Origin: Peptococcaceae bacterium UBA5767
GTDB lineage: Bacteria > Bacillota > TC1 > UBA5767
Assembly: GCA_002418765.1 (NCBI GenBank)
Contig: DIET01000017.1
Location: forward strand, 78,854-128,459
DNA: 49,606 nt
Direction of reading: 5' to 3'
Of this stretch, positions 26,079 to 34,389 are shown in pieces; the stretch's first letter is position 1, and each line of letters begins with the position of its first letter. The notes beneath the pieces are model-generated. The model worked only from the letters and a program-made list of their open reading frames with translations. It had not been told where the DNA came from and did no database searches. Made by a program: the position numbers and the translations under genes.

Positions 26079-27638
26079 ATGAGAAAGAAGAGAATTATTC
26101 CTTCCTTAAACTACAGAATCATCGCAGTTGATGATGAAAAGGGTATTTTAGATTCGCTGGAAGTTGTATTAAGACGAAATGGATATGATTTTGTGGGTGA
26201 AACGGATCCTTTACGTGCGATTGAACTGATCAGAGAAGAGCATTTTGATCTTTTGATTTTGGATTTTTTGATGTTCCCTTTGCATGGTGATGAGGTTGTA
26301 GAGCGGATTCGTGTATTTAATAGGGAAATATACATTCTTTTGTTGACTGGACATCGGGAATTGGCACCACCTTTGGAGACCATTAAACATTTGGATATCC
26401 AAGGTTACTGCGAGAAAAGTGATAAATTTGATCAACTCATTCTTCTTGTGGAATCCGGAATCAAATCTATTGATATGTTGAAGACCATCAAGAAGTTTCA
26501 AGAAGGATTGAATCGGATTCTTTTGGCGGTACCGAAAATTTATCAGTTACAACCTTTGGGCAGTATTTTAGAGGAAATTCTTGAGGAAATCATGCCTTTG
26601 GTCAACAGTGATGATGCTTTTATTTTGGTGGATGATATTACGGAACAAAGTAGGGATAAGAGCACAGAAGATGAAGAGCACCGCAGTATTTTTAAAGGAA
26701 TAGGAAAATACAAAGCAGAAATCACAGATTTTATGGATATGTTAAATCATGAGTTGATGGGCAATATTGGAAGGGCCAGAATCAAGAACCATGTAGAGAT
26801 CATAGAAGGAGGTGTCATTCTGCCTCTTTTTAATGAATATCTTGATTCCATAGGTGTGATTTATGTGGAGATAGATGAACCGGATTTGTTCCATATGTCA
26901 GATGGCATCAATTTATTAAAAATTTATGCCAGCCAAGCAGCGTCCTCATTGAGTAATGCGTTTATGCACAGTATGGTCAATATGAAGAACGATGAGCTCA
27001 ATCGTACTTATGATGAATTGAAATCACGATACATGGATACCATTGTTGCATTGAGGTTGGTTGTAGATGCCAAAGATATTTATACACGGGGGCATTCGGA
27101 TCGCGTTGCTTATTATGCTGGCCTCATTGGTGAGAAGTTACATTTGTCATCTGAAGATATGGAAACATTGCGAATTGCGGGTATGTTTCATGATGTAGGT
27201 AAAATTGGGACCGCGGATGATATTCTCTCGAAATCAGAAACCTTAAGCAATGAAGAATACGAAGAGATCAAAAAACATCCTCTAAAAGGAGCACATATCT
27301 TATCAGCTGTATCCATGTTTAAGAATGTAGTTCCCATTGTGAAATGCCACCATGAGCGTATCGATGGAAAGGGTTATCCAGAAGGCATAAAAGGGGATCA
27401 GATTCCATATTTTGCGAAAATCATTTCCGTTGCGGATGCTTTTGATGCGATGATGTCAGATCGGCAGTACCGAAAGAGACTGTATTTGGATAAGGCATTA
27501 GAACAACTCCGTGCAGGAAAAGGAACTCAATTTGATGATCAAATTGTCGATTCATTTATTGAAGTATTGCAAAATTATGAAGAAATCAAGGTAACGCTGG
27601 ATAGAATGACGGAAGGGTTATTAGAGCAAAGACTATAG
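26079..27638 (+). CDS. response regulator with REC, GAF-like and HD-GYP domains
   Basis: A 519-residue regulator. The receiver domain (about 12-125) has the acidic pair VDDE and phospho-acceptor Asp62 in LLILDFLMFP. The middle (about 150-295) looks GAF-like, ending VILPLFNEYLDSIGVIYVEID then a long helix. The HD-GYP domain (about 315-510) has HSDRVAYYAG, His371-Asp372 in FHDVGKIG and GKGYPEG (GYP 432-434). Family knowledge: HD-GYP proteins hydrolyse c-di-GMP. The nearby kinase is the natural phosphodonor, so this branch would change second-messenger levels instead of binding DNA. AAAGGA precedes the start. Confidence 0.93.
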   Translation: MRKKRIIPSLNYRIIAVDDEKGILDSLEVVLRRNGYDFVGETDPLRAIELIREEHFDLLILDFLMFPLHGDEVVERIRVFNREIYILLLTGHRELAPPLETIKHLDIQGYCEKSDKFDQLILLVESGIKSIDMLKTIKKFQEGLNRILLAVPKIYQLQPLGSILEEILEEIMPLVNSDDAFILVDDITEQSRDKSTEDEEHRSIFKGIGKYKAEITDFMDMLNHELMGNIGRARIKNHVEIIEGGVILPLFNEYLDSIGVIYVEIDEPDLFHMSDGINLLKIYASQAASSLSNAFMHSMVNMKNDELNRTYDELKSRYMDTIVALRLVVDAKDIYTRGHSDRVAYYAGLIGEKLHLSSEDMETLRIAGMFHDVGKIGTADDILSKSETLSNEEYEEIKKHPLKGAHILSAVSMFKNVVPIVKCHHERIDGKGYPEGIKGDQIPYFAKIISVADAFDAMMSDRQYRKRLYLDKALEQLRAGKGTQFDDQIVDSFIEVLQNYEEIKVTLDRMTEGLLEQRL

Positions 27639-27640
27639 GT

Positions 27641-27665
27641 GAAGACTTATGGTCTTCTCTTTTTT
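27641..27665 (+). terminator. short intrinsic terminator after the HD-GYP gene
   Basis: GAAGAC (27641-27646) pairs with GTCTTC (27652-27657) over a 5-base loop, followed by TCTTTTTT. The stem is short, so it may be leaky into rnhA. Confidence 0.7.
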
Positions 27666-27677
27666 GAAAGGTGAGAT

Positions 27678-28385
27678 ATGAAAAAAACGAAATACTATGC
27701 CGTATCCAAAGGACGTGAATCTTTTCCAGATATTTATGAATCATGGCAAGAATGTAGAAATAACATTCATCAGGTACCTGGGGCGCAGTACAAGAGTTTT
27801 GGGAGCAAAGAAGCTGCCATTGCTTATTTGGCTGGTAAAGAGGGTTTACGCATAGAGGAATTTTTGTCGCTTTATCCTCACCTATCGGAAGGTTTAGAGC
27901 AAGAAATATTGCAGTTTTCAAAAGATATTATCTATAATGAACCGGTGGAAACACAGCTAGATGTTTATGTAGATGGAAGTTTTCAGGAAGGTATCAACGC
28001 TTATGGATTTGGTTGTGTCTTGGTAAAAGATAACGAGGTTTTAGAACAGTTGTCTGGCTATGGGGATAAACCGGATGCTGTAACCTTAAGAAACGTATCA
28101 GGAGAAATGCTGGCTGCCATTGAAGGTATCCGGCGGTCCTATGCATTGGGCTACAGGTCGATCACCTTACATTATGATTACCAAGGTATTGAATCATGGG
28201 CTACCGGGGAATGGAAAAGGAATAACATTCATACCAAAGCATACCATGACTATATGCAGAACGTACTAAAAAAAATGTCGATTGAATTTGTCAAAGTAGA
28301 GGCACATAGTGGACATTGTTGGAATGATCTGGCTGATCAGTTGGCCAAGAAAGGGGTGAGCTCTGCCAAGGATGGAACGGATTAA
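27678..28385 (+). CDS. rnhA: ribonuclease H with N-terminal viroplasmin-like domain
   Basis: A 235-residue type I RNase H that cuts the RNA strand of RNA-DNA hybrids. Residues 3-52 (YYAVSKGRESFPDIYESWQE, then SFGSKEAAIAYL) form the viroplasmin-like hybrid-binding domain also found in eukaryotic RNase H1. The catalytic domain starts near 93 and keeps the acidic residues: Asp99 in YVDGS, Glu143 in SGEMLA, Asp167 in HYDYQG, Asp217 in WNDLAD. The GTGAG ribosome site lies just after the terminator T-tract. The downstream gene overlaps the stop by 14 bases, implying coupling. Confidence 0.93.
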   Translation: MKKTKYYAVSKGRESFPDIYESWQECRNNIHQVPGAQYKSFGSKEAAIAYLAGKEGLRIEEFLSLYPHLSEGLEQEILQFSKDIIYNEPVETQLDVYVDGSFQEGINAYGFGCVLVKDNEVLEQLSGYGDKPDAVTLRNVSGEMLAAIEGIRRSYALGYRSITLHYDYQGIESWATGEWKRNNIHTKAYHDYMQNVLKKMSIEFVKVEAHSGHCWNDLADQLAKKGVSSAKDGTD

Positions 28386-28848
28386 AGATAAAGATTTGCT
28401 ACAAGATATGATAGATCAATTATTCCCTCATCGAAAAAGTTATGCAGTGAATAGTATGACTCCAACTTTGGTCGATGGGGTTGCAGGTAAAAAATTAGCC
28501 ATGCTTGTGATTGGTGATCAGATGGTAGAAGAAATATTATGGGCACTAGAAGAATTACCTGAAATTCTGCCTATGGTGTATCTTGAAGACAATAAGTATG
28601 ATATTGGCAAAGATCTTGTCATTTCTTTCTTGCTGGTTAGCGATCAGGGGAGTATTCGATTCGAAACCAGTATTGTTGGAGATGAAAAAAAAGCACAGAA
28701 CTTGGTTCTTGGGGTATTGGCAGAACCGGCGGAAATTGGAATTTTTGTAGTGAATGAAGAAGGCGAAGTGATCGACTTGCTCCGTGCTTATACGAATCCG
28801 GAAGAATGGAGTACGGTATGGGATTATTTTGATGGGGTAGTGCTTTGA
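28372..28848 (+). CDS. unknown 158-residue protein
   Basis: I do not recognise the family. The protein is acidic (many Asp/Glu) and has no membrane helix, cysteine cluster or nucleotide-binding loop. Hydrophobic strands such as KLAMLVIGD, DLVISFLLV and EIGIFVVNEEGEVIDLL suggest a small alpha/beta fold, possibly with two similar halves (KLAMLVIGDQ and EIGIFVVNEE each begin a strand). It overlaps rnhA by 14 bases at its start, and its stop overlaps the sirtuin start, so it lies in a tightly coupled three-gene set. An ATG 12 codons downstream is a possible alternative start. Confidence 0.7.
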   Translation: MERIKDKDLLQDMIDQLFPHRKSYAVNSMTPTLVDGVAGKKLAMLVIGDQMVEEILWALEELPEILPMVYLEDNKYDIGKDLVISFLLVSDQGSIRFETSIVGDEKKAQNLVLGVLAEPAEIGIFVVNEEGEVIDLLRAYTNPEEWSTVWDYFDGVVL

Positions 28849-29612
28849 TAGATTCAAGATGGCACCAATCAGTAGGCATATTGGCTCGTATGATTATAGA
28901 GAGCCAAAGAATGGTTTTTCTGGGAGGGGCAGGAGTAAGCACAGAGTCAGGAATTCCTGATTATCGTTCTGCGACTGGGTTGTATGCTCAAGATGATAAG
29001 ACCTTTTATACGGGAGCAACCATCTTGTCTCATACTTTTTTTTATGAACACCCATCCTTGTTCTATCAGTATTATAAGGGAAAACTAATCCATCGTGAGG
29101 CCAAACCCAATGCTGCCCATTATGTACTGGCCAAATTAGAAAAAGAATTTGGATTGCAACTGATTATTACCCAGAATATTGATGGTCTACATCAACAGGC
29201 TGGCTCGGATCATGTTTATGAGATGCATGGAAGCATGCACCAAAATTATTGTACGGTATGTGGCAAACGGTATTTGCTGCAGGATGTGATGGATTCAACA
29301 ACGTGGGTGCCATATTGTGTTTGTGGAGGCATCATACGTCCTGAGGTGGTTTTGTATGAAGAGCCTCTTGATCGAAAAATGCTTCAACAGGCCATTCAAG
29401 TGATTCGAAAAGCGGATTTGATGATCGTGGGTGGTACGACTCTGGCTGTCAATCCAGCCAGAGGATTGGTAAAATATTTTCGAGGGAAATCCTTGGTGTT
29501 TATCAATTTGGATGAAACCAAGCTCGATCATCGGGCGGATTTAATCATTAGACAAAAAATCGGATCTGTGATGAGTCTTTTGGATGAACGCTTAATCCGT
29601 CAAAGAGGATGA
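28845..29612 (+). CDS. NAD-dependent protein deacylase (sirtuin)
   Basis: A 255-residue class U/bacterial Sir2 protein. GAGVSTESGIPDYRS (28-42) and TQNIDGLHQQAGS bind NAD, His128 in EMHGS is the catalytic base, and the zinc is held by Cys136, Cys139, Cys158 and Cys160. It removes acetyl or other acyl groups from lysines. The TTG start overlaps the preceding stop (TTTGATAG) and has only GGGG upstream, suggesting coupled translation. ATG 28890 is in frame but would leave just seven residues before GGAG, shorter than usual. Confidence 0.92.
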   Translation: MIDSRWHQSVGILARMIIESQRMVFLGGAGVSTESGIPDYRSATGLYAQDDKTFYTGATILSHTFFYEHPSLFYQYYKGKLIHREAKPNAAHYVLAKLEKEFGLQLIITQNIDGLHQQAGSDHVYEMHGSMHQNYCTVCGKRYLLQDVMDSTTWVPYCVCGGIIRPEVVLYEEPLDRKMLQQAIQVIRKADLMIVGGTTLAVNPARGLVKYFRGKSLVFINLDETKLDHRADLIIRQKIGSVMSLLDERLIRQRG

Positions 29613-29695
29613 GTGGATTTTGGTGAGCAGAGATACTTCACCTTCTCTTGCAGTATAAGCAAAATAGATGTAAAGTGAAATGAGGAGGATGTATT

Positions 29696-30622
29696 ATGAG
29701 CAACTATCATTTTCTTTACGGACCAGTACCATCAAGACGAATGGGTATTTCATTAGGAGTAAGCCCAATACCGGACAACTACTGTTCACATTCTTGTATA
29801 TATTGTCAATTGGGTAGGACCAGAAAACTGACGACAAAAAGAGAAGAATTTTTTCCTTTAGAGGATATTATCAAGGAAATTGATCAATACTTTTTGGATC
29901 CTATGCCCATGGATGTCGTAACGATTGTAGGAGAAGGAGAACCTACATTATATGCAAGACTAGGTGAACTTATTGCATATCTGCATACCAAGACAGAAAA
30001 GCCTATTGCTGTCATTACCAATGGATCTCTTTTATATCGTCAAGATGTAGCGGAAGAGCTTATGTTGGCTGATTTGGTTCTTCCTTCCGTGGATGCTGTA
30101 ACAGAAAAACAATACAAAAACATCAATCGACCAAGCAAACAACTCAGTTTGGAAACTCATTTAGAGGGTATCAAGCGTTTTTCACACCGTTTTAAGGGAC
30201 AACTTTGGATTGAGACTATGTTGGTCAAAGGATTCAATGACCGAGAACTTGATTTTTATGCTTTGAAAGAGTATCTTGATGAAGTAGCCTTTGAAAGATT
30301 ATATATCAATACCCCGGTGCGCCCGCCAGCAGAAGATTATGTTCAAGAGCCGAGCCGTGAAACTGTGATGAAAGCAGTTGAAATTCTAGGAGGCATTGCT
30401 ATTGATGAATTGGCTTCTGAAGGATTTGAGAGTGATACTGCGGATGATTTAGAGGCCATTAAGAGTATTATAAAAAGACATCCCATGAATCAACACGAAA
30501 TCGTGTCGTTTTTAAAGAAACGCAATAGGGATGATGTATCTGGCTTATTGGATATGTTGAATGAGGATCAGGTTGTGAAGAAGATAAGGTATAAAGGTTA
30601 TGTGACCTATCGTCTAAATTGA
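29696..30622 (+). CDS. radical SAM protein with C-terminal winged-helix-like domain
   Basis: A 308-residue radical SAM enzyme. The cluster motif is Cys30-x3-Cys34-x2-Cys37 (NYCSHSCIYCQ), preceded by the YGPVPSRRMGISLGV leader typical of the COG0731 group. GEGEPTLY is the SAM-binding GxGEPT-type motif. After about residue 235 the sequence changes to a short helical domain (HPMNQHEIVSFLKKRNRDDV, then IRYKGYVTYRL) that looks like a winged helix. The reaction is unknown. The TGAGGAGGATG ribosome site is strong. As a source of 5'-deoxyadenosine it is one of many enzymes that would feed the salvage island, but no specific link is shown. Confidence 0.88.
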   Translation: MSNYHFLYGPVPSRRMGISLGVSPIPDNYCSHSCIYCQLGRTRKLTTKREEFFPLEDIIKEIDQYFLDPMPMDVVTIVGEGEPTLYARLGELIAYLHTKTEKPIAVITNGSLLYRQDVAEELMLADLVLPSVDAVTEKQYKNINRPSKQLSLETHLEGIKRFSHRFKGQLWIETMLVKGFNDRELDFYALKEYLDEVAFERLYINTPVRPPAEDYVQEPSRETVMKAVEILGGIAIDELASEGFESDTADDLEAIKSIIKRHPMNQHEIVSFLKKRNRDDVSGLLDMLNEDQVVKKIRYKGYVTYRLN

Positions 30623-30657
30623 GGTCTAAATTGATTGCCCGGGTTTTCGTTAGAATA

Positions 30658-30686
30658 TTGACTTCTTACTTGATAGTGATTATACT
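30658..30686 (+). promoter_or_regulatory. promoter of thrS T-box transcript
   Basis: TTGACT (30658-30663), 17-base spacer, TATACT (30681-30686), close to consensus. Transcription should start near 30693. Confidence 0.85.
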
Positions 30687-30692
30687 GAGAAA

Positions 30693-30918
30693 AATATGAG
30701 AAACAACGATGAACAGGAAAGTAGGCGAATTGATTTCTTTGAAGAGAATGGAAGCTAGGCTGGGACTTCCTAAGAATCATTCGATTGAAGACCACCTTGG
30801 AGTTCCAGCCCGATATGTAGGTACTGGCGTAGAATCTGCGTTAAAGATGAAAGGAAGGTTGATCCTTCGAATTAGAGTGGAACCACGGCACTTCGTCTCT
30901 AGGCGGGTGCTTTTTTTT
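30693..30918 (+). promoter_or_regulatory. T-box riboswitch, threonine (specifier ACC)
   Basis: This is the leader of thrS. The T-box element AGAGTGGAACCACGG is at 30874-30888, and the terminator arm ends in eight T (30911-30918). AGTA near 30721 is the 5' side of the specifier-loop E motif. GCGAATTGATT pairs with AATCATTCG to form upper stem I, followed by GAAG-ACC-A, giving specifier ACC at 30791-30793, a Thr codon. The 311 bases from 30623 to 30933 hold this promoter and leader; an apparent reading frame through it is not a gene. Confidence 0.9.
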
Positions 30919-30933
30919 ATGGAGGAGGAAAAC

Positions 30934-32838
30934 ATGTTGAATATTACTTTGAAAGATGGAAAGATTTTAGAAGTGGAACATGGGACAAGCATAGTAAAAA
31001 TCATTGACCGAATTAGCAAGAAGTTGGCAAAATTTGCGTTGGTAGCTCGTTTCAACAATGAATTGGTTGATCTTAACACTGTGCTTATGGAAAGTGGAAC
31101 GTTGGAAATTTTTGATTTTGACTCGCCTGAGGGCAAGGAAGCCTATCGGCATTCTTCTGCGCATGTTATGGCGCAGGCTGTTCAAAATTTATTTCCAGGT
31201 GTGAAATTTGGCATAGGACCGGCTATTAAAGATGGTTTTTATTATGATTTTGACACTGAACACATTTTTACCCCTGATGATTTGGAAAAAATTGAGAAAC
31301 AGATTGAAGACATCCTCGCTGCGGATTATCCGTTTGTCAGGAAAGAACTTTCCAAGGAAGATGCTTTACAGTTCTTCCGTGACAGAAATGAAGAATACAA
31401 GATTGAGCTGATTGAGGCACTTCCGCCAGGTTCTATCATTAGTCTGTATTCACAAGGGGATTTTACAGATTTGTGTAAAGGACCACATTTGCCTTCTACA
31501 GGGAAGTTGAAAGCAATCAAGTTGATGACATTGGCTGGTGCCTATTGGCGTGGAGATGAATCCAATAAAATGCTGCAGAGAATCTATGGTACTTCTTTTC
31601 TGAAGAAGAGTCAGTTGGATGAGTATCTGCATCGATTAGAAGAAGCCAAGAAGCGAGACCATAGAAGGTTAGGGAAAGAATTGGATTTGTTCACCTTGGA
31701 GGAAGAAGGACCAGGATTTCCATTTTTTCTACCCAAAGGCATGGTTTTGCGGAACGCCTTAGAAGAGTTTATGCGAGAAGAATATCGAAAATGGGAATAC
31801 GAGGAGATTAAAACGCCCATTATTTTGAATCGTTCTCTATGGGAGCAATCGGGTCATTGGGATCACTACAAGGAAAATATGTATTTTACGCAGATTGATG
31901 ATCAGGAGTATGCTATCAAGCCCATGAATTGTCCCGGTTGCATGATTGCCTATAAACATGCACAACATTCTTATCGTGAATTGCCCATCCGATATGCTGA
32001 GATGGGTTTGGTACACAGACATGAAAAATCTGGGGTTCTTCATGGACTGATGCGAGTTCGAGCGTTTACGCAGGATGATGCACATATATTCATGCTGTAT
32101 TCACAAATAACAGATGAGATCAAAAAAGTCATTGAAATGATTGATGAGATTTATCGGGTTTTTGATTTTAAATATAATGTTGAGCTTTCAACCCGACCGG
32201 ATAATGCTATGGGTGAAGTGGATATCTGGGATAAAGCAACAGAGGATTTGCGTCAGGCGTTAGAAGAGTTGAAGATTCCTTATGTCATCAATGAAGGGGA
32301 CGGGGCTTTTTACGGGCCAAAGATTGACTTCCACCTTGAGGATTCGATCGGTAGGACCTGGCAGTGCGGCACCATTCAGTTGGACTTTCAGATGCCAGAG
32401 AAATTTGATTTGCATTTTATTGGTGAGGATGGGATGAAGCATCGTCCAGCCATGATTCATCGGGCAATTTTTGGTAGCGTAGAACGGTTTATTGGTATTT
32501 TGATTGAGCATTATGCGGGGGCATTTCCTGTCTGGCTGGCGCCGGTGCAGGCCAAAATCCTGTCCATCTCAGAGAATAACCTAGACTATTGTGCACGAGT
32601 ATTTCAGATGTTGAAAAAAAGAGGCATTCGGGTAGAGTTGGATGTTCGCAATGAAAAGATTGGGTACAAAATTAGGGAGGCGCAAATGCAGAAAATTCCG
32701 TATATGCTGGTGGTTGGGGATCAGGAAATGGCCGATGAAACTGTGGCTGTTCGATCAAGAGCAACCGGGGCACAGGATGTAATGAGTGTGGATGTATTTG
32801 TGGAGATGATCAAAAAAGATATTGATCAGAAAAAATAG
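30934..32838 (+). CDS. thrS: threonyl-tRNA synthetase
   Basis: A 634-residue class II synthetase. The N-terminal TGS domain is at about 1-60. The editing domain has HSSAHVMAQAV and a distal zinc-like CKGPHLPSTG. The catalytic core has PMNCPGCMIAYK with the zinc Cys and GLMRVRAFTQDDAHIFM, and the C-terminal anticodon domain is complete. The start is ATG 30934 behind GGAGGAGG; upstream in-frame codons lie within the T-box leader. It is regulated by the T-box, which reads uncharged tRNA-Thr. The stop is followed closely by the infC promoter. Confidence 0.98.
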   Translation: MLNITLKDGKILEVEHGTSIVKIIDRISKKLAKFALVARFNNELVDLNTVLMESGTLEIFDFDSPEGKEAYRHSSAHVMAQAVQNLFPGVKFGIGPAIKDGFYYDFDTEHIFTPDDLEKIEKQIEDILAADYPFVRKELSKEDALQFFRDRNEEYKIELIEALPPGSIISLYSQGDFTDLCKGPHLPSTGKLKAIKLMTLAGAYWRGDESNKMLQRIYGTSFLKKSQLDEYLHRLEEAKKRDHRRLGKELDLFTLEEEGPGFPFFLPKGMVLRNALEEFMREEYRKWEYEEIKTPIILNRSLWEQSGHWDHYKENMYFTQIDDQEYAIKPMNCPGCMIAYKHAQHSYRELPIRYAEMGLVHRHEKSGVLHGLMRVRAFTQDDAHIFMLYSQITDEIKKVIEMIDEIYRVFDFKYNVELSTRPDNAMGEVDIWDKATEDLRQALEELKIPYVINEGDGAFYGPKIDFHLEDSIGRTWQCGTIQLDFQMPEKFDLHFIGEDGMKHRPAMIHRAIFGSVERFIGILIEHYAGAFPVWLAPVQAKILSISENNLDYCARVFQMLKKRGIRVELDVRNEKIGYKIREAQMQKIPYMLVVGDQEMADETVAVRSRATGAQDVMSVDVFVEMIKKDIDQKK

Positions 32839-32841
32839 ATG

Positions 32842-32870
32842 TTGACGAATCCTGAATCCATATGTTATTC
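32842..32870 (+). promoter_or_regulatory. promoter of infC-rpmI-rplT
   Basis: TTGACG (32842-32847), 17-base spacer, TTATTC (32865-32870). It begins 4 bases after the thrS stop. Confidence 0.6.
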
Positions 32871-32876
32871 TCAATG

Positions 32877-32995
32877 AGTATAAAAGACGAAGAAGAAACA
32901 TCCGTTTCTCACCTAACGGCTAACGCTTGTTAGGTTAACGACAATCTGTTTTCGAATGGTTTTGTTAGAGCGGATGGTATTCATCCGCTTTTTTT
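32877..32995 (+). promoter_or_regulatory. L20-type autoregulatory leader with terminator
   Basis: The leader before infC can fold and ends in a strong terminator: GCGGATG (32970-32976), loop GTATT, CATCCGC (32982-32988), then seven T. An upstream pairing CCTAACG/TGTTAGG (about 32914-32935) is visible. In Bacillus-type bacteria, ribosomal protein L20 binds such a leader and promotes termination of infC-rpmI-rplT. Assignment rests on position and architecture. Confidence 0.75.
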
Positions 32996-33023
32996 ATATC
33001 AAAATTATCGGAGGTGAATTCCC

Positions 33024-33638
33024 ATATCTAAAAATGAAAAGATCAATGACATGATACGTGCCAAAGAAGTTCGCTTAATTGGTCCTGAAGGCGAAGCCTA
33101 CGACATCGTTTCATTGAGCAAAGCAAAAGAAGTTGCCAGAGATGCCGGTCTTGATTTGGTTGAAATAGCTCCACAGGCTAAACCACCTGTCTGTAAAGTT
33201 ATGGATTATGGTAAGTATAGCTATGAGCAACTGAAGCGACAAAAAGAAGCCAAGAAAAAACAAAGAACAATTGTCGTGAAAGAGGTCAAATTTAGAATTA
33301 AGATTGAAGATCATGATTTTCAGGTCAAAGCAAAAAATGCGAGAAAATTTTTATTGGCAGGCAACAAGGTTAAAGTCACCATCATGTTTAGAGGTAGGGA
33401 ACGAAGCCACCCTGAAATGGGTCGTGATATTTGTTTGCGTTTGGCCAAACAACTTGAAGAGATATCTTCTATCGAGAAAATGCCAAAGTCTGAAGGTCGT
33501 AATATGATCATGGTGCTGAACCCTCTTCCTGAAAAGGATCTGGAAGCATACAAACATACTTTGGAAGCAAATCATGAAGATTTGAATGAGCAAGTTGAAG
33601 TAGAAATGGATGAAGAGCAAGATGAACAGGATGATTAA
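33024..33638 (+). CDS. infC: translation initiation factor IF-3 (apparent AUA start)
   Basis: IF-3 binds the 30S subunit, prevents premature 50S joining and checks start codons. From ATA 33024 the protein is 204 residues and begins SKNEKINDMIRAKEVRLI, matching the family start (INE-x-IRAREVRLI). GGAGGTG (33010-33016) lies 7 bases before the ATA. The first ATG, at 33051, would remove the conserved KIND segment and has no Shine-Dalgarno. Rare AUU-type starts in infC are a known self-control device because IF-3 rejects them. The C-terminal ~25 residues are acidic. It is followed by rpmI and rplT. Confidence 0.93.
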   Translation: MSKNEKINDMIRAKEVRLIGPEGEAYDIVSLSKAKEVARDAGLDLVEIAPQAKPPVCKVMDYGKYSYEQLKRQKEAKKKQRTIVVKEVKFRIKIEDHDFQVKAKNARKFLLAGNKVKVTIMFRGRERSHPEMGRDICLRLAKQLEEISSIEKMPKSEGRNMIMVLNPLPEKDLEAYKHTLEANHEDLNEQVEVEMDEEQDEQDD

Positions 33639-33699
33639 GCAAAAGTAAAGTCAATAGCATAAAAATAATGAAAAGAAGATAGCAAAAGGAGGATGTACG

Positions 33700-33897
33700 A
33701 TGCCAAAGATGAAAAGTCACAAAGGCGCAGCCAAACGATTCAAGAAAACAGGTAGTGGAAAATTTAAACGTTCTCATGCTTATACGAGCCACATTCTTGA
33801 GCATAAGAGTCCCAAGCAAAAAAGAAATTTGAGAAAAGTTAGTGTGTTGTGTGCGACCGAGCAGAAGAGAGTAGCAAAACTTCTGCCATACAGCTAG
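33700..33897 (+). CDS. rpmI: 50S ribosomal protein L35
   Basis: A 65-residue basic protein of normal length. The PKMKSHKGAAKRFKKTGSGK start and the SPKQKRNLRK segment are typical of L35. AAAGGAGG precedes the ATG, and it sits between infC and rplT as in almost all bacteria. Confidence 0.98.
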   Translation: MPKMKSHKGAAKRFKKTGSGKFKRSHAYTSHILEHKSPKQKRNLRKVSVLCATEQKRVAKLLPYS

Positions 33898-33922
33898 AAA
33901 GAACTGTTAGGGGGAATAGAAA

Positions 33923-34282
33923 ATGGCTAGAATAAAAAGGGGTGTAACTGCCCGTCGTCGTCATAAAAAGATATTAAAACAAGCCAAAGGCTACTTTGGC
34001 ATGAAATCAAAGATTTTCAGACCTGCGAATCAACAGGTTATGAAATCCCTAGCATATTCTTATGCTCATAGAAAGAAGAAAAAAGGTGATTTCAGAAAGC
34101 TTTGGATTCAAAGGATCAATGCTGCTACCCGCATGGAAGGCTTATCTTATAGCAAATTCATCAATGGGCTCAAGGTTTCTGGTGTTGAAATCAACAGAAA
34201 AGTATTGGCTGATATGGCTATCCATGACCAGGAATCATTCCAAAGTCTGATTGCAGTAGCCAAAAAAGCATTGGATGCGTAA
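33923..34282 (+). CDS. rplT: 50S ribosomal protein L20
   Basis: A 119-residue protein of standard length. MARIKRGVTARRRHKKILK and the GYFGMKSKIFRPANQQVMKS segment identify L20, an early 23S rRNA assembly protein. It is also the likely repressor acting on the infC leader. An intrinsic terminator closes the operon. Confidence 0.98.
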   Translation: MARIKRGVTARRRHKKILKQAKGYFGMKSKIFRPANQQVMKSLAYSYAHRKKKKGDFRKLWIQRINAATRMEGLSYSKFINGLKVSGVEINRKVLADMAIHDQESFQSLIAVAKKALDA

Positions 34283-34291
34283 GTATGATGA

Positions 34292-34328
34292 AGGATGAGT
34301 CCTGGTGGATTCATCCTATTTTTATTTT
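34292..34328 (+). terminator. intrinsic terminator after rplT
   Basis: AGGATGAGTCC (34292-34302), loop TGGT, GGATTCATCCT (34307-34317): eleven pairs including one G-T, followed by ATTTTTATTTT. Confidence 0.9.
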
Positions 34329-34329
34329 A

Positions 34330-34358
34330 TTGAAGCCCTGTAGGCGTTGTGTTATGAT
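34330..34358 (+). promoter_or_regulatory. promoter of the TrkA/KtrA-like gene
   Basis: TTGAAG (34330-34335), 17-base spacer, TATGAT (34353-34358), directly after the rplT terminator. Confidence 0.65.
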
Positions 34359-34389
34359 GAGTAAAACATAAATCAAAGGACGGTTGGAA

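Noticed and set aside
30709..30933. A 5' extension of thrS by 75 codons
   Set aside because: The stretch is the T-box leader with terminator; ThrRS normally begins at the TGS domain, and GGAGGAGG precedes ATG 30934.
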